Shown in pieces: positions 33,354 through 44,068 of a DNA stretch of 64,000 bases. The stretch comes from Pollenia angustigena (lineage: Eukaryota; Arthropoda; Insecta; Diptera; Polleniidae). Each line of letters begins with the position of its first letter. The first letter of the stretch is position 1. The notes below the pieces were generated by a model. The model made no database searches, was not told the origin of the DNA, and saw only the letters and a program-made list of their open reading frames with translations. The position numbers and the translations under genes are program-made. The stretch is from contig OV884056.1 in NCBI GenBank assembly GCA_930367215.1, positions 46,252,308 to 46,316,307 on the forward strand. Direction: 5' to 3'.

Positions 33354-35649
33354 TTAGTAATTTAAACTACCAAAAGTCTTGTTGAGAATTTACAAGAGAT
33401 CAAATATTGTTATTATTTAAGATATTTATATATATATATATATGTAAGTACATATGAAAATATAAGTACATATGCATATTATTTCGTGTAAAATCAGATG
33501 ATATTAGTCAGGCGATATTAATGTGCTAAGACAATGCGAATTTTTAAGTTAGTGAATTCATGTAAACGGTGACAATGTAAAGAATTTTCCACCGAGCGTT
33601 TTAGAGCCAAAAATCGTCAAATCTGCATTTGGACAATTTTGGGGCATAATATCTGCAAAATTCAGATAAATCTGCACTTCTGGCATCACTGCAAGTCAGA
33701 TGTAAAAAACACGTCGTGTGTATTCAGCTTTAGGTGATTTTTACAAAACATAATCAACCAATTGCTAGTTGGGTAGCTTTCAATCAAAATTTCATGAAAG
33801 CAAATGACAATAAACTAAGCAGTGTTGCCAATTTAAAATTTTGTATTGAAATTTAAGGATTGTGTTAAATAGCACTTAGAAAAGCAACTTGTTTTGGGCG
33901 TATTTACAAAGAATTTTAATATATTTTTTCAACTAGATATTAAGACAACAATTATTTATTTAAAATATATAATTATCATGAAAATAAATATTAATTTGAG
34001 CGAACGCCTGAACTTCGGCGTAAGAAATTGTTTTGGCAACTTTGAAACTTCAAATAAGCAAAACAGTAAGAAAAGAAGAAGAGCAAATTTTGAAATTAAA
34101 ATTTCACTTTCATGTTAATTCTCATGAAATTCTATTAATTTTTTTGGAATTTTTGTTAATAATACGTACCTATATATGGTACTTTCAAGAAATTACCTTC
34201 ATGTGTAAAAGCAGTGTAAGAGGTCGACAACTCGGAAACTATCCGTATGCGCCACTTATTCACATAATATTTTCTTCTAAATTTTAGATTTTCTATCCCC
34301 CTAGGTGCTTTTTTTAGTTGGAGCTGCGTTGGTAAACTAGATTTAAGCCATGGTTGAATAAGTACAAGGTATAGTCATCAGAAATTTTGTTCTCAATTTT
34401 AAGACCCATATAACGTCAAACTAGGCTTACCACCTTTTAAAATTGCGAAAACGGGACACCACTAAAAAATCATAGAGAAGTTTATACAATTTCATTTATG
34501 TAAAATTACACTGTGCTAGAAATTGCCACTTTTTGGACAAGTTGAGAACTTGTAGTTTTTACCTTATTCGGGTACGCTGAATCAAGTGGTGCTAACCGAT
34601 TTTTTTTTTCTGTTGAAAAAAAAATTTTTGTACTAAAATAAGTGCTAAAGCTCTCGATTTTTTGATTTGTTGTGCCAGGTAATAAAAAAGTTATTAAAAA
34701 AACGGGACAAATGGCGTCCAGTTCAGAGTAAAACTGGACTGTCCCGGCGAAAACTGGCAAGTTTACGTAAAACAAAAGAAAATTAGGAATAAAATTAAAA
34801 CAAGCGTCAAAATTCAATTAAATTAATGGGTTAATGGTGGTTAATGGTACTTATTATACTATGAATTAAGCCTAAATTTGTATGTACATATGTATTTACG
34901 CCGACAAAAACAAAATAACAGCTGATGTCAGTTGGCTTGTCAATTTAAAATAAAACACGCCCTAATTGAACATTTTTACACTGCCAATTCGAGCTGACAT
35001 TCAGAACCCCCTTCTTTTTGCTTTTACACATGTAAGCATTTTGCATACGACAAGCACACTGCTGAATAAATACATGTCGTGTAAAACTTGCTTTAAGAAC
35101 TTAATAAAAATAGACAATTTTTGTTTTAATACTTACCTAGTATGTATGTATGTATGTAGGTATCTCAGTTTGACTTGAAAATTTTGGCAGCAAATCCTAT
35201 TTGGATTTACCTTTATTTAGTATTATTAAGTTTTTAATTTTCTCATTTTTTTAAAATCTAACTTTTTTATATCTTATTTTCAATTAAACAGCCAAAAGAA
35301 TTTCTTAATCTCTTTTGACGCCAAAACGAACAAAAACAAGCCACACATTGGTAATTTTTTACCATTCTGAATCACTTTTTTATAATTCTTAAATTACACA
35401 TTAAACATTAAACTTTTTGTGAATATTTTTATATAACAACTTTAAGAGTTGTCTAAATAACATTTTTAAACAAAACTTTTTTAATTTTTTTAAATGTTAT
35501 CACCTTAAATATTAAATTATTTAGCAACAGATCCCTAAACAACCAACAAATGGAAAATGTAAACAATAACTAAATCAAATTGGAGCGAAAGCATAAAAAT
35601 GTATGTAAACAACAGAGATGGATAATGCAAAACAATGTTAAATTCTTAA

Positions 35650-36273
35650 CCCCGGGCAAACGTCAAATTTGATTGCTCTATTAAATTTGCGACGTATAGA
35701 CCGCAAATTGCCATGAGTGGCAATCCATTGCGCAATGATTGCTCTTCTTATTGCTTGAGCAATTATTGCTTAGCAATCTGCTGTCAAATCAGTTGTAATT
35801 TATCTGACATTTCATTTCTCTGTACGGTTGTTTATTTATAAGTGTGTTTATTTATTAAAAAAACAATCAAGAAAAAGCCGCCAAGTGAAAAAATACTTCC
35901 ACAAAATACAGAAAAAGTGTTTATATATTATATTTTTAAATAAACGTCAATATTAACAAAAGCAAACGCAAATAAACAAAAAAGTAATAAAAACACAGCT
36001 ACGACAATTACAATAAATTATTTTATTAATATAATTTATTAATTAAAAAAAAAAAATTTAACAACCACTTCAAAACACAACATAAAACATTTGTTATAAA
36101 TACAGCCACAAAACTTTATACAACTACTCGCGGTGAAAATTGCAAATTTATGGCAAAGCAATTTCAAGTGTTCTCCAGCAATATAATTTGCAATTATTGC
36201 TCCATTGTTCTGTCATTTTTCTGCCGACGTTATTGCTTGTACTTAGCAATAAAAATTGCTACGTGGAGACCCA
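35650..36273. repeat. AT-rich element with GCAATxATTGC repeats
   Basis: Present in both duplication units (second copy about 45830-46450), so older than the duplication. Short words such as TTGCTTAGCAATCTGC and GAGCAATTATTGCTTAGC recur at both ends, and the outer ends CCCCGGGCAAACGT and (reverse complement) CCCTGGGTCTCCACGT are partly inverted. Possibly a MITE; no TSD found. Confidence 0.4.
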
Positions 36274-36344
36274 GGGTGAGTTTACTTTTGAAGCTCAAAA
36301 TTTTATTTTTTGTGCCGTTATCATGAATGACTCTCAAGTTGTTG

Positions 36345-36668
36345 CAAGGCGTATTTAACAAGGTAAGTGCAACTCTACAACTACAAAAAGCCCCATGTAT
36401 TTTTTTTGCAATTTAATAGGCGGCTGTCAAAAATGCTGACAAGGCAAAAATTGGTTGGGAAACAAGCTAAAACATTTTTTTGGGTTATAAAAGAGATTAA
36501 TTAATTCACTTTAATTTTTCGCAATTTTTCTAAGAAATTTTTTCGGTTATTTTGGCGCAAAACATAAACAAAATTATATTTTGACGTTTTCCTATTTTTT
36601 GTTAATTCGCCGTGGAAACAGCTGATGAGCGGCTGACGAGTTGAGTTTACCTTCTTAAATTCGCCTTG
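36345..36668. mobile_element. 324-bp hAT MITE (family H3), private to unit 1
   Basis: Ends CAAGGCGTATTTAACAAGG and (reverse complement) CAAGGCGAATTTAAGAAGG; perfect 8-bp TSD AGTTGTTG (36337-36344, 36669-36676). The matching site in unit 2 (46512-46530) lacks the element but has 6 extra bases. Family members: 50247-50382 and 53457-53655. Confidence 0.85.
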
Positions 36669-36969
36669 AGTTGTTGGTAGTCCCAATCAGCGTTACCGTT
36701 GTGATACTAAAGTATCAATTTGACCCTTTTTCGACGGTCTTGATACCATTTATGACCCTTTTTTTAAATTATACTTTTGTATCATTTTCACCTATATTGT
36801 GACACTTTTTGACCCTTTTTTGGAAATAGCACTCACATTTTGTTTTTTGTCAACAATGCTGGACGTTAGTGCTAAAAAAATGTTTTCGAAATAAGCGGAG
36901 ATGGAGGAATGGACTTCAAGTGAAGATTAAATACCAAAATATAGAACGCAAATTCCTAAAAACCTCTTA

Positions 36970-37725
36970 GAGCCACTTTTTGGGTTTGAGATTAAAGTTA
37001 ATTTTATTTTATAATTAGCTAATCTGAGAATTAAGTTAATCTAGTATCAATTGAATTTGATATTTCTGGCTGGTGGCTTAAACCATGTAGCACTACCATA
37101 CTGAGCACAAATAAATAGGAACATTTTTTGCAAATATCAACTTTTTATCAAGCAATATGTATGTTTTCAAAGAAGAAGAAGACAATGCGAGAATTTTATA
37201 TTGTTTACAAGGTAGAAATTTTTTGCGTTTAAAGAAAAAATATATTACAGAAAAAATATAGAATGGAAAAATTATATAAAAGTGCTAAGCAATGTTTTAA
37301 AATGTATTTTTTGTTTATATTTTTGCAAGTTCTTTATGTTAAACATGTGTATGTTGACAGTTTAAGTTTAGGTTTAAACCACCACCGTTGGCCGCTTAGG
37401 ACGGGTTTTTGAGATGGGGATTAAGTTTAAACTTAGTTTAACGTTCTCTGCAACTCGGATTTTTCCGGTGAAATGTGATTTTTTTTTATTATTTCATTAA
37501 AGACACACGTTTTAAGCAAGACTGCGCTGTTCCGGCAACATTTTGTATACAAACTTAGTATTGACGGCAGAAATCAGTTTTTAGATTAACTAAACCTAGT
37601 TTAACTGAGATCTCAAAAACCCAGCCTTAAACTAGCAAAAAAAAGTTAAAAAAAAAACAACTCAAAAAGTAAATACGAAGATTAAAGTTAATTTAATCGC
37701 TAATCTCTAACCCAAAAAGTGGCTC
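36970..37725. mobile_element. 756-bp nested MITE, TTA TSD
   Basis: Ends GAGCCACTTTTTGGGTT in inverted orientation on both sides, flanked by TTA (36967-36969, 37726-37728). Sits within the H4 hAT element and itself contains 37399-37626. Confidence 0.8.
37399..37626. mobile_element. 228-bp MITE, TTA TSD, innermost of the nest
   Basis: Ends GGACGGGTTTTTGAGAT and (reverse complement) GGCTGGGTTTTTGAGAT, flanked by TTA (37396-37398, 37627-37629). Confidence 0.8.
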
Positions 37726-38747
37726 TTAGTATTCGTAAAAAGATTTGTGTTAAAAGATTTTGTACGACTTCTAAATTAGATTTTCAAATGTAAAGTACAA
37801 ATTAAGGTACGATTTCCCTTATAGCAAAAATAACTCATATACATATTTGTTATGTTTTATTTATTGAATAACTTATGGTGATTTTTTTTAAAAACAATAT
37901 AGAGTAGCAAGTTTTATGCTAAAAACTTCATCCTTAATAATGTCATATGCCATTGAACTTTTTGCCCCCTTTAAAACCGACAATATTAAGAGTGGCCTGT
38001 AAAAAAGGTGACATCGGTTTATGTATGGGACCATTTTTAAAACGGCGAGGATTACCTCAAAGAGCAAGAAAGCTTCGCAAAAATTTAGAAACTCGAAAAA
38101 TTTTGCAAAAATAGCGCCATCAAATTGATTAAAAGTCCCTAAAACTAACAAGAATGAAAAAAATTCAGTAAAAATAGCTGAAATTCACAAATATTTGGTT
38201 GCATCAGTAAGCTTTAAAGAATCACAAAACTTGCAGGAAAAAATTCGCCAACGATTGCAAAATTGGAAACAAAACCAAAAACTTATTTGAAATCGCTAAA
38301 TAGGTAAAAAAAAATTTCGGAATATAATGTTAAAAAAATGAGCTATAATGATGAAGAACAAACTTTTTGTCAAGTGTTAAAAACAGGAAAGGGCATTCCA
38401 TAAACAAATTAAGTTTTTTAAGCACTGCCTACCTGAAATAAATATTTTTTGTTTGTTTATAAAAAAACTTGGTCTTATTATGTTCATTTAAATGGCAAAT
38501 ACTGCTTTTAAAAATGTTGACCCTTTTTTTATTGAAATACCCTTTTTTTGACCCCTTTTTCTGGAAAATCCCCTTTTTGTGACCCTTTTCGAAAATTTCC
38601 AACGGTAACCCTGGTCCCAATTTACACTAGGGACATTTCTTGCCGGACATTTTTATAATTCTCTTTTAATCTTACCTGAAGCGTTTACATATGACAGATA
38701 TTAATACTTGTACCTATGTAAACTACGAAAAGTAAGTCATGTACAAC

Positions 38748-39801
38748 CACTGTTGCCAGAAGTGCAGATTTCTCTGCATTTTGCAGATTTTTTCGTTGCC
38801 AAAATAGCAAAGTGAGATTTGCAGATTTTTGCTGTCAAATTGCAGGTTTTTTAAATTAATTGTGTAGACATCACTTTTCTTTATTTTCCTTTTCGTTTAT
38901 TCATACATATGTATATATATATATGTACATACATACACTTTTGGAAATATTTATGTGAAATTAAAAGTTTTGACTCAAGACTTTTATTCCCAAAAATTTG
39001 CCTTTTTATTCAAAAAATATTTGTTTTGTCATATTCATCAGCTAATGTGGAACGAATATTTAGCCAAGTAAATATTAATAAAACAAAGCAAAGAAATCGT
39101 TTAGATAAAGAATCGCTTGAAGGAATTTTGTTTACAAAAGACTTTCTTAAATTAAATAAATCAAATTGTTTTAATACTCCGATACAAAATAAAATTTTAC
39201 GGCAAATGACTTCTGAAATTTACAATAAATAAATGCATAAATTATTTTAAATACGATATATGAACAATGTATTTGGATATACATTTTTATGTTTTATGTA
39301 AAAAATTATAAATATTCAGGTATGTGATTAAAATTGATCGATTTCAAAACGATGGTTTTTAAAAGTTGTGATGAATTGCGACCAATTTTTAATTTCATTT
39401 CTGAATAAGTCTTTATTTTTTGTTCAAAAATTTATCTAACAAGAATATACAAAGAAAGTAAGAGAAAAATTTATTATAAATAATTTTTAAAAGATACAGA
39501 AAACGATGTTATCGGATTTAAATCGTTTTATTTTAAAAATAGTTTTCCATCAAATACCTGATCGTTTATATACTTATATAATGATTTTCTTTTGTATATA
39601 CTAAATTTTTATTTTAACGTACCAAAATGTTAAATACACCTTTTAGTTTGTTGTATGAATTCGAAAATAAGAAAAATCAATCCCAAAATAAAGTATTTTA
39701 ATTTCCCAGATTTTTTGCAGATTTTTACATTTTTTTTTGCAGATTTTCGATTTTTTGACCCAATTTTGAAGACTTTTTGGATACATTTTCTGGCAACAGT
39801 G
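38748..39801 (+). mobile_element. 1.05-kb hAT element with transposase remnant, private to unit 1
   Basis: Ends CACTGTTGCCAGAA inverted on both sides; perfect 8-bp TSD TGTACAAC (38740-38747, 39802-39809), with the empty site in unit 2 near 47490. Carries the C-terminal hAT dimerisation region (see 39034-39232). Subterminal TGCAGATTT words recur at both ends. Internally deleted. Confidence 0.9.
39034..39232 (+). pseudogene. hAT transposase C-terminal (dimerisation) remnant
   Basis: The frame reads YSSANVERIFSQVNINKTKQ then RNRLDKESLEGILFTKDFL. This is the conserved hAT C-terminal dimerisation motif (S-xx-ERxFS, then NRL). The DDE catalytic core and the zinc-finger N-terminus are absent, so no active enzyme can result. 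Confidence 0.8.
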
Positions 39802-40187
39802 TGTACAACACACTCTACCTTTTCGACCCCTCGCCCTCAAACTTCGTCTGTCCGGCAAGAAATGTCCCTAGTGTAAGTTGGGACTTAGGAATGGTTGAAA
39901 TTTCGAACCGTAAACTCTAAAGCTCGATTCACCCATGCGTTCCGAACAAAATTTTTGTCCGGACAAAATTTTTTTTATATTGAGTTTGACGTTTTACTTT
40001 TGAGAGAGAGAGCAATGAATTTGTTCGGAACGTTTTTTCTTGAATTGGTTTAATTTTAATTATTGTGCCGAACAAAATGAACTGAGATGCCACTTTTTTT
40101 CAATTTGTACATAAAAGTTGAATTGAGCTGCCACATATTAAATTTTTCGTTTTGTGCTGAATAATTAAAAAAAAAAATTAAACAAAA

Positions 40188-40460
40188 ATGGATGTTAAAG
40201 AAAATATTGCCCTGAAACTTATTGATGAAATAAAACATCCAGGAAGAGAATGTATTTATGATATGGGAAATCGTTCATATAAAAATACTTACTAAAACAA
40301 AATATATGGACCGAAATAGAAAAATCTATTGGAATTCGTCGTAAGTAAATTTTAAATGCTAAATTTTAATATTTTTTAACATAATGTTTACCAATTACTG
40401 TAGGAAGTGAATGTTAATTATTTATAAACGATTCCACGTCATGAAAGCGCATCTCAGGAA
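40188..40460 (+). pseudogene. MADF-domain accessory protein remnant
   Basis: From ATG at 40188 the frame reads MDVKENIALKLIDEIKHPG, then CIYDMGNRSYKN. After a frameshift near 40285 it continues LLKQNIWTEIEKSIGIR. The pattern (LIDEIK, IYD, W-EI---IG) is that of a MADF domain, a SANT-like DNA-binding fold found in second ORFs of PIF/Harbinger elements. GTAAGT at 40341 and a TAG acceptor at 40401-40403 look like an intron. Broken by the frameshift. Confidence 0.6.
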
Positions 40461-40807
40461 CAAGTGTGTGGAAAACACCGTTTCTTCTTCTTTTCTGTAA
40501 TATTTTTCTAACTACTACTCTTTTTTCTTTCAACCTTTTTTGATAAATTTGTTTTGATAGTAAATGGATTTTATGTAGGGTATTCATTTAACCGGGCTTT
40601 TGATTTAATCGGTTAATCGTTCGATTAATTAACCGGGGGTTTTGTTTAATCGGTTAATAATCGGTTAGTTTTGTATTTGATCGGTTAACCGATTAATAAA
40701 GTGTTTTTTTATAAATTATGTAATTTCAATTAATAAAAATGTAAAATTATTTATTATTTGCAGTTTAGTAGTAAAAAAAAACAATAACATAACAATACGT
40801 GAACTAA

Positions 40808-41317
40808 TAGTATGTTCACATTTGGGTTTTTAAACGCGTTTAAGCAAAATGTTGATTTAGCTAATCAAAGCCGTTCACATTACATTTGAGATGATTAAGA
40901 TGACAGATGATTAAGAAAAAACACACACACAAGCACACAAAAAAACAACAAACAAATTTAAATTTCTTTAAAGTATTAAAAATGGATAAAAACACTTTTA
41001 TAAAGTTATCAGAAGATTATTTTAATCAATTTAATGATGAAATTGTGAAAATGTATGAATTATTTAAGGAAAAAAAAAATAAAAACATTAAGCAGACATC
41101 TTGGCCGGTTGTACACAATCGAGCGATTCTACATTATTAGGGTATGTTCAGTGGATTCTATGTGATTTATGAAGTGATTTAGTTGTAATCATGTCGATTT
41201 GGAGTGATTAACAAATCACTTCAATGTATGGGTAATCATCTCGATTTTGAAGTGATTAGAGCTTAATCACGTTCGAACTGCTTAAACGCGTTTAAGAAGC
41301 CAAATGTGAACATACTA
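40808..41317 (+). mobile_element. 510-bp MITE (family P1), TAA TSD
   Basis: Perfect ends TAGTATGTTCACATTTGG inverted on both sides, followed by the palindrome TTTAAACGCGTTTAAGC; TAA at 40805-40807 and 41318-41320. Contains a roughly 50-codon frame MDKNTFIKLSEDYFNQFNDE shared with 28400-28904. Nested in a hAT inside a Harbinger-like element inside duplication unit 1. Confidence 0.8.
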
Positions 41318-41650
41318 TAAAACGAGCAAAAAAAAAATTATTCATAACTCTGTAATACATATTTTTTAATTAATACATAGTCGGCCACTTTCTGTAAATT
41401 GAAATCGATGGAGATTTTAAGTTAAATTTTTTTTAAATGAACGTAGATTTTTCTGATTTAAAATGTTAAGATATGTGGTCCTCAAAGTATGAGGTAATGA
41501 AAAAGAATTAATTTTATCAATATTAAACACAGGATAGAATTAAAAACTTTTTTATTTTCAATTTTACGTGATTCGATTTCCAGAACAAGGCCGATTATGT
41601 ATTTATTAAAAAATTAACTTTGAGATCATGTTATTAGTAATTTAAATAGT

Positions 41651-41866
41651 TTACAAAGATCTTATAAAATAATCTTTTAGATAAATAATTTGGTTAAAAT
41701 GTATTGGATTTAAGCGACTCCTTTCTTTAGTTGTGATAAATTTTGACTTTGAAAAATTTCTTTTACTTATCGTAGATGTTGGAAAAATCGAAAGCAACTC
41801 ATAATACAGAATATCTAAATTCTCAGTCTTTTTTCTGGATTTCTCTAAGCATATAAAATCTTCCAC
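41651..41866 (-). pseudogene. hAT transposase C-terminal remnant, minus strand
   Basis: A 71-codon frame reads LLSIFPTSTISKRNFSKSK, then a KERSRLNPIH motif and a hydrophobic IIYLKDYF end. This follows the hAT dimerisation pattern, though the usual S-ERxFS is altered to SKRNFS. The rest of the transposase is missing. Confidence 0.6.
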
Positions 41867-42800
41867 TAGACCATTTAAATCCTGTTTTATTTTTTAAAAT
41901 TGTTAACAATTCTAATTGTTTGGATTAATTCTGTTGTTGCGTTACTATCGTAAGTTTCTTCTCATCCTGACAAAAGTCAGCACCGAACATTTTGCAAAAA
42001 AGTTCGTTTCCGAATTCCTTAATTTCTGTTTTTGTACTGTATTTTAAAAATTAAAATACAAAAATAATTCTGAACACAACTATTTTGGTGCAGTTTTGGA
42101 GAATTTTTGTACGGATAACGTTGTAAAATTGTTAATGGCGGACTGCATAATGTATTTTAAAAAGCGAGTTGCTTTGTAACCGACGTTTTGGAACTGACCC
42201 ATTGTTTAAAACACACAAAAATATGGTTTAATACTACAAAAAATTATAATTTTTGTTACAACGGTCAATCGACTGAAATTAACCAGTTTAATCGTTAATC
42301 GAAAAAAGCCAATTTTAAATTAACCGATCAGTTAATCGAATAGAAATTAATCGGTTAACCGATTAACGGCTAACCGAATGAATACCTTAGTTTTATGCAA
42401 TTCAATTAAAAAGAATAAAATTAATTTTCTTCTTTCTTCCATTTCCACACACTTTTATAAAAAAAACTAATAGTTTGCAAACTGTGCTGCCACTTTGTAT
42501 AATCGTTTACATCTGTAAACCATATGGTAGCTTTGTTTGTTCGGACAAATTTTCCGAGATGGGTGAATCGTTCTGCAGAACACTCTCTGTAAAAAAATTA
42601 TTGTCCGGTCAAAAATATTGTTCGGAACGCATGGGTGAATCGAGCTTAACAATGAAATGCAATAAACACTATGTTGTTTCTGCTGTTCTTGGATTGTTGT
42701 AGTATCGAGACTACCTGTAGTTAAATTCGTTTTGTATTAGATGTATTTTGATGCATCATTGCTACATTGTTATCGTCTAAGTTTCTAATAAAGTTTATAT

Positions 42801-42884
42801 CAGTGTTCGAAAATAAACACTAAATATCATTTCTTAATGTTCGGTTCGGTAGATTTGTGGAAAACACAAACGCTAATAGTGTTT
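42801..42884. mobile_element. truncated H2 hAT MITE at the duplication junction
   Basis: The first 84 bp of the H2 element (starting CAGTGTTCGAAAATAAACAC) run to GCTAATAGTGTTT and are then joined directly to the AT repeat that starts unit 2. The same flank followed by the complete element is at 47750-48286, so this is the duplication breakpoint. Confidence 0.85.
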
Positions 42885-43315
42885 ATATATTTATATATAT
42901 ATATATATGTAAGTACATATGAAAATATAAGTACATATGCATATTATTTCGTGTAAAATCAGATGATATTAGTCAGGCGATATTAATGTGCTAAGACAAT
43001 GCGAATTTTTAAGTTAGTGAATTCATGTAAACGGTGACAATGTAAAGAATTTTCCACCGAGCGTTTTAGAGAATTTTGGGGCATAATATCTGCAAAATTC
43101 AGATAAATCTGCACTTCTGGCATCACTGCAAGTCAGATGTAAAAAACACGTCGTGTGTATTCAGCTTTAGGTGATTTTTACAAAACATAATCAACCAATT
43201 GCTAGTTGGGTAGCTTTCAATCAAAATTTCATGAAAGCAAATGACAATAAACTAAGCAGTGTTGCCAATTTAAAATTTTGTATTGAAATTTAAGGATTGT
43301 GTTAAATAGCACTTA

Positions 43316-44068
43316 AGGCTCAGTTAGGCGAACGTTGCTGTACCGTATCTGTACTATATCAATCAGCTGTTCGCTTTTTGTTATATGAAAACCAATACAA
43401 AAGCTTACCGAAATGCAATGTACCGTAGTTGCAACGTACCAATCTGTATAAAATAGAATTTCATGCCGTTGTTACGTGACATTTGTAAGACAGTGATGGG
43501 CGGCTTGTATGTTACATTAAATGCGGGTAATTTTGCTCTTTTTTTTTGGTACTTTTTTTAGTATATCTATGGAATTGCGACAAAACAACTTACAATACAA
43601 CATATTTCCAAATATACAAATATACATATGTTTAGATGTTTAAAATAAACAAATGCATATACACATACAATGAAAAAGGGATACATATAAAAGACTTTAA
43701 ATGGTATCAAAACCTTTTTTGGTGTATGCACATTTACAATATATGTATGCTAAAAATGTATATATGCTTAAATACAAATTTATTTATTGTAAATCTATAA
43801 TATAAATATTAAATTATGAACATTTTTTACATACACAAAATACTGTTTTAATACCATTTAAATCACGTGGTACCTTTTCTGCACAACGGTCACCATTTGA
43901 ACATTTTTGATTCTCATCACTGTTTGTTTTGTTTTATGTATACTATTGCTTTTTATTTATGTATGGGAAAACATATGACACGTTTTTAAACGTTCTATAA
44001 GTGCACCAACGTACTTACAGTACGGTGCGGTACATTACGGGTACAGCAACGTTCGCCTAACTGAGCCT
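43316..44068. mobile_element. 753-bp MITE, TTA TSD, private to unit 2
   Basis: Perfect inverted ends of 29 bp starting AGGCTCAGTTAGGCGAACGT, flanked by TTA (43313-43315, 44069-44071). The empty site in unit 1 is GCACTTAGAAAAG at 33873-33885. Subterminal GTACGTT/AACGTAC and GTACCGTA words recur. PIF/Harbinger-like by TSD. Confidence 0.9.

Larger units (their letters stand above)
36688..38613. mobile_element. 1.93-kb hAT element (family H4), private to unit 1
   Basis: Ends CAGCGTTACCGTTGTGAT and (reverse complement) CAGGGTTACCGTTGG; perfect 8-bp TSD GTCCCAAT (36680-36687, 38614-38621), with a clean empty site in unit 2 near 46530. Subterminal DNA is rich in TTTTTGACCC/GACCCCTTTT words. No intact transposase seen. 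Two Harbinger-like MITEs are nested inside (36970-37725 and 37399-37626). A second copy is at 54624-55753. Confidence 0.9.
40576..42389 (-). mobile_element. 1.8-kb hAT element nested in the Harbinger-like element
   Basis: Ends TAGGGTATTCATTTAACCGG and (reverse complement) TAAGGTATTCATTCGGTTAG; flanks ATTTTATG (40568-40575) and GTTTTATG (42390-42397) match 7 of 8. Subterminal AATCGGTTAA repeats are dense at both ends. A decayed hAT C-terminal frame lies on the minus strand at 41651-41866 (RNFSKSKF then RSRLNPIHFNQIIYLKDYF). Confidence 0.8.
39921..42646 (+). mobile_element. PIF/Harbinger-like element with MADF remnant, private to unit 1
   Basis: Ends AGCTCGATTCACCCATGCGT and (reverse complement) AGCTCGATTCACCCATGCGT are identical over 20 bp and continue with GTTCGGAAC-type words. 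TAA flanks it (39918-39920, 42647-42649) and unit 2 shows the empty site at about 47603. A hAT element of 1.8 kb (40576-42389) is nested inside. A partial MADF-like coding exon remains (40188-40340). The TSD and an accessory MADF/SANT-like protein both fit PIF/Harbinger. Confidence 0.85.
33424..42884. repeat. tandem duplication, unit 1
   Basis: Nearly identical to 42885-47838 apart from insertions and small indels. Private insertions in this unit are hAT elements at 36345-36668, 36688-38613 and 38748-39801 and a Harbinger-like element at 39921-42646 (with their own nested elements). Removing these with one TSD each leaves about 3.40 kb. Unit 2 keeps a 28-bp deletion near 43072 and a 33-bp stretch near 47453-47485 that is absent here. 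Confidence 0.85.

Noticed and set aside
33894..36358. Small frames that occur identically in both duplication units as a conserved gene
   Set aside because: Their identity comes from the recent duplication and includes non-coding flanks equally, so it is not evidence of selection.
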